From the NCBI GenBank assembly GCA_027064785.1, contig JAMOPE010000359.1, positions 1 to 8,162 of the forward strand: a stretch of 8,162 nt of DNA, given 5' to 3'. A program made the position numbers and the translations under genes. The notes under the pieces were generated by a model, which did no database searches, had not been told where the DNA came from, and was given only the letters and a program-made list of their open reading frames with translations. This document shows positions 7,102 through 8,162 of the stretch, one piece after another (within the stretch, counting starts at the first letter, position 1; each line of letters opens with the position of its first letter). This DNA is from Geobacteraceae bacterium (GTDB taxonomy: Bacteria; Desulfobacterota; Desulfuromonadia; Desulfuromonadales; Geopsychrobacteraceae).

Positions 7102-8162
7102 TTACTGCCCCTGCCCGGAAAGGGCGAGCCCTTTCGCTCCATCCAGCAACTTCGCCTCCTGGATCTGTTTTCTCTCTGGCAGGACCAATGAATCCCACGC
7201 CTTACACTCTGGACAGCGACTCCGCCAATCATTAAACTTGGCACCACACTCTTCACAAACAAAACCAAGGCGGAGCTGACCATCAATTTCCAGAGCTTTC
7301 TGGTATTCGACAACCGCTTCCTCAATGTTATTCCGCCGCCGCTGAGCTTCGGCCAGCAACAGATGCAGCTTGGTGAAATCGATCCCCGAAGTTTCGAGAT
7401 CGGTCAGATGCTGGATCGCCTCATCGACCATCTCAAGGCGCAGACAGAGCCGACCAAGATAGAGCTTAAGAAGCAGATCTTTCGGATCATTTTCCATCTG
7501 AGTTCGATAGAAAGCGAGGAGAGCTGCCGGATCTTCGACATCAATGTAGAGGTCTTCAAGACGAGCAAGGAAAATACTTTTCTTCAGCGCTTTGTAGCCA
7601 TCCTGATACACTTTTACAGCGTCAGAATTGCGTCCGACTTTTTGGTACGCATCACCTAAAGTTACACGGGCAGCGGTGAATTTTGCAGACTTTTTGATAA
7701 TGTCACGACAGGCATCGATTGCCTGACCCGGCTCACCGTTTTCATAATTTGTGCGGGCAAGCTCGTAACGAAGTTGTAACAGAACTTTTTTCTCGACTTC
7801 GAGACGGGCACCGGTGCGTGAAATTTTGAGGATCTTTTTCTGCAGAGCCAGCGCATCTTCCCAGTTTCCCAGATCCATCTGGATATCACGAAGAGCACGC
7901 ATTGCTTTACGGTTGTTGGCATCTTCGGCCAGCAGTTCCTTATAAATACCCATGGCCTCTTCACGACGACCATTTTCTTCAAACGTTGTCGCCAATTTGA
8001 AGAGAACCTCAAGCCCTTTAGGATCAATTTTACGAGCTTTCTGCAGCAGTTCAATTCCCTCAGCAGTATTGCCTTCCTGCAGAGCAACACTGGCGAGAGC
8101 GAGATAGATATCGACCCGCTTAGGATCACGATCAAGTGCTTTTTTAAGTAATTGACGGGCTT
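7102..8162 (-). CDS. lapB: LapB/YciM-like TPR protein with C-terminal zinc ribbon (5' part missing)
   Basis: The frame is open from the window edge to TAA at 7102-7104, giving 353 residues; the start lies beyond 8162. It is built of helical tetratricopeptide repeats. Typical pieces are [42 protein letters not shown] and [19 protein letters not shown], with acidic and basic 34-residue units throughout. Near the end is a rubredoxin-like metal ribbon, [18 protein letters not shown], followed by AWDSL. TPR repeats ending in such a ribbon are the hallmark of LapB (YciM). LapB is an inner-membrane protein that, with FtsH, controls LpxC turnover and lipopolysaccharide synthesis. The N-terminal membrane anchor that would confirm this is outside the window, so the symbol is provisional; another TPR/zinc-ribbon protein is possible. 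The stop is one base before the gpmI TTG, so the two are probably co-transcribed. No lesion is seen. Confidence 0.82.
   Translation of the reverse strand, partial: ARQLLKKALDRDPKRVDIYLALASVALQEGNTAEGIELLQKARKIDPKGLEVLFKLATTFEENGRREEAMGIYKELLAEDANNRKAMRALRDIQMDLGNWEDALALQKKILKISRTGARLEVEKKVLLQLRYELARTNYENGEPGQAIDACRDIIKKSAKFTAARVTLGDAYQKVGRNSDAVKVYQDGYKALKKSIFLARLEDLYIDVEDPAALLAFYRTQMENDPKDLLLKLYLGRLCLRLEMVDEAIQHLTDLETSGIDFTKLHLLLAEAQRRRNNIEEAVVEYQKALEIDGQLRLGFVCEECGAKFNDWRSRCPECKAWDSLVLPERKQIQEAKLLDGAKGLALSGQGQ

Noticed and set aside
7662..8135. Open frame of 157 codons within the TPR gene
   Set aside because: It is an alternative frame of the TPR-coding region, rich in Arg, Lys and Cys with no domain pattern. 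The TPR frame continues uninterrupted to the window edge.
1..8162. Mobile element, CRISPR array or defence island
   Set aside because: No transposase, integrase, terminal inverted repeats, regularly spaced repeats or known defence domains were seen. The content is housekeeping genes plus a decayed transporter.

Overview
The window (8162 bp, about 50% GC by eye) looks like the chromosome of a Gram-negative bacterium. It is probably a Desulfuromonadota/deltaproteobacterial relative of Geobacter, Pelobacter or Desulfuromonas. This assignment is inference. It rests on three things: a tight run of a LapB-type TPR protein, gpmI and comF; a soluble PAS-PAS histidine kinase with cysteine motifs in both PAS domains; and TRAP-type organic-acid transporter genes. 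No rRNA, tRNA, CRISPR array, phage gene or transposase is visible.

Left end (1-1007, + strand): the 3' part of a TRAP small permease gene (dctQ) overlaps a large permease gene (dctM). dctM is broken by a one-base frameshift in a G run and has lost its C-terminal half. Position 1007 meets the end of a convergent, intact L-serine dehydratase gene (sdaA, 1018-2259, - strand) after only 10 bp. A rho-independent terminator (2338-2368) separates sdaA from a TRAP substrate-binding protein gene (dctP, 2394-3196, - strand). dctP keeps a good promoter, RBS and Tat signal, but carries three one-base frameshifts and an apparent internal deletion of about 100 codons.

Right part (3295-8162, all - strand): in transcription order, a LapB/YciM-like TPR protein with a C-terminal zinc ribbon (start lies outside the window), cofactor-independent phosphoglycerate mutase (gpmI), a ComF-type phosphoribosyltransferase (comF) and the PAS-PAS histidine kinase. 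The first three are spaced by 1 and 3 bp and almost certainly form an operon. The kinase follows after 71 bp.

The main result is that all clear damage falls in the TRAP genes. About 1.5 kb of dctM and dctP holds at least four frameshifts plus deletions, while the roughly 6 kb of neighbouring genes reads through without interruption. This fits decay of a dispensable transporter whose components now lie on opposite strands around sdaA. Most of the frameshifts sit in homopolymers, so local sequencing error must be excluded, but it cannot explain the missing protein segments. I see no convincing undescribed multi-gene system here.
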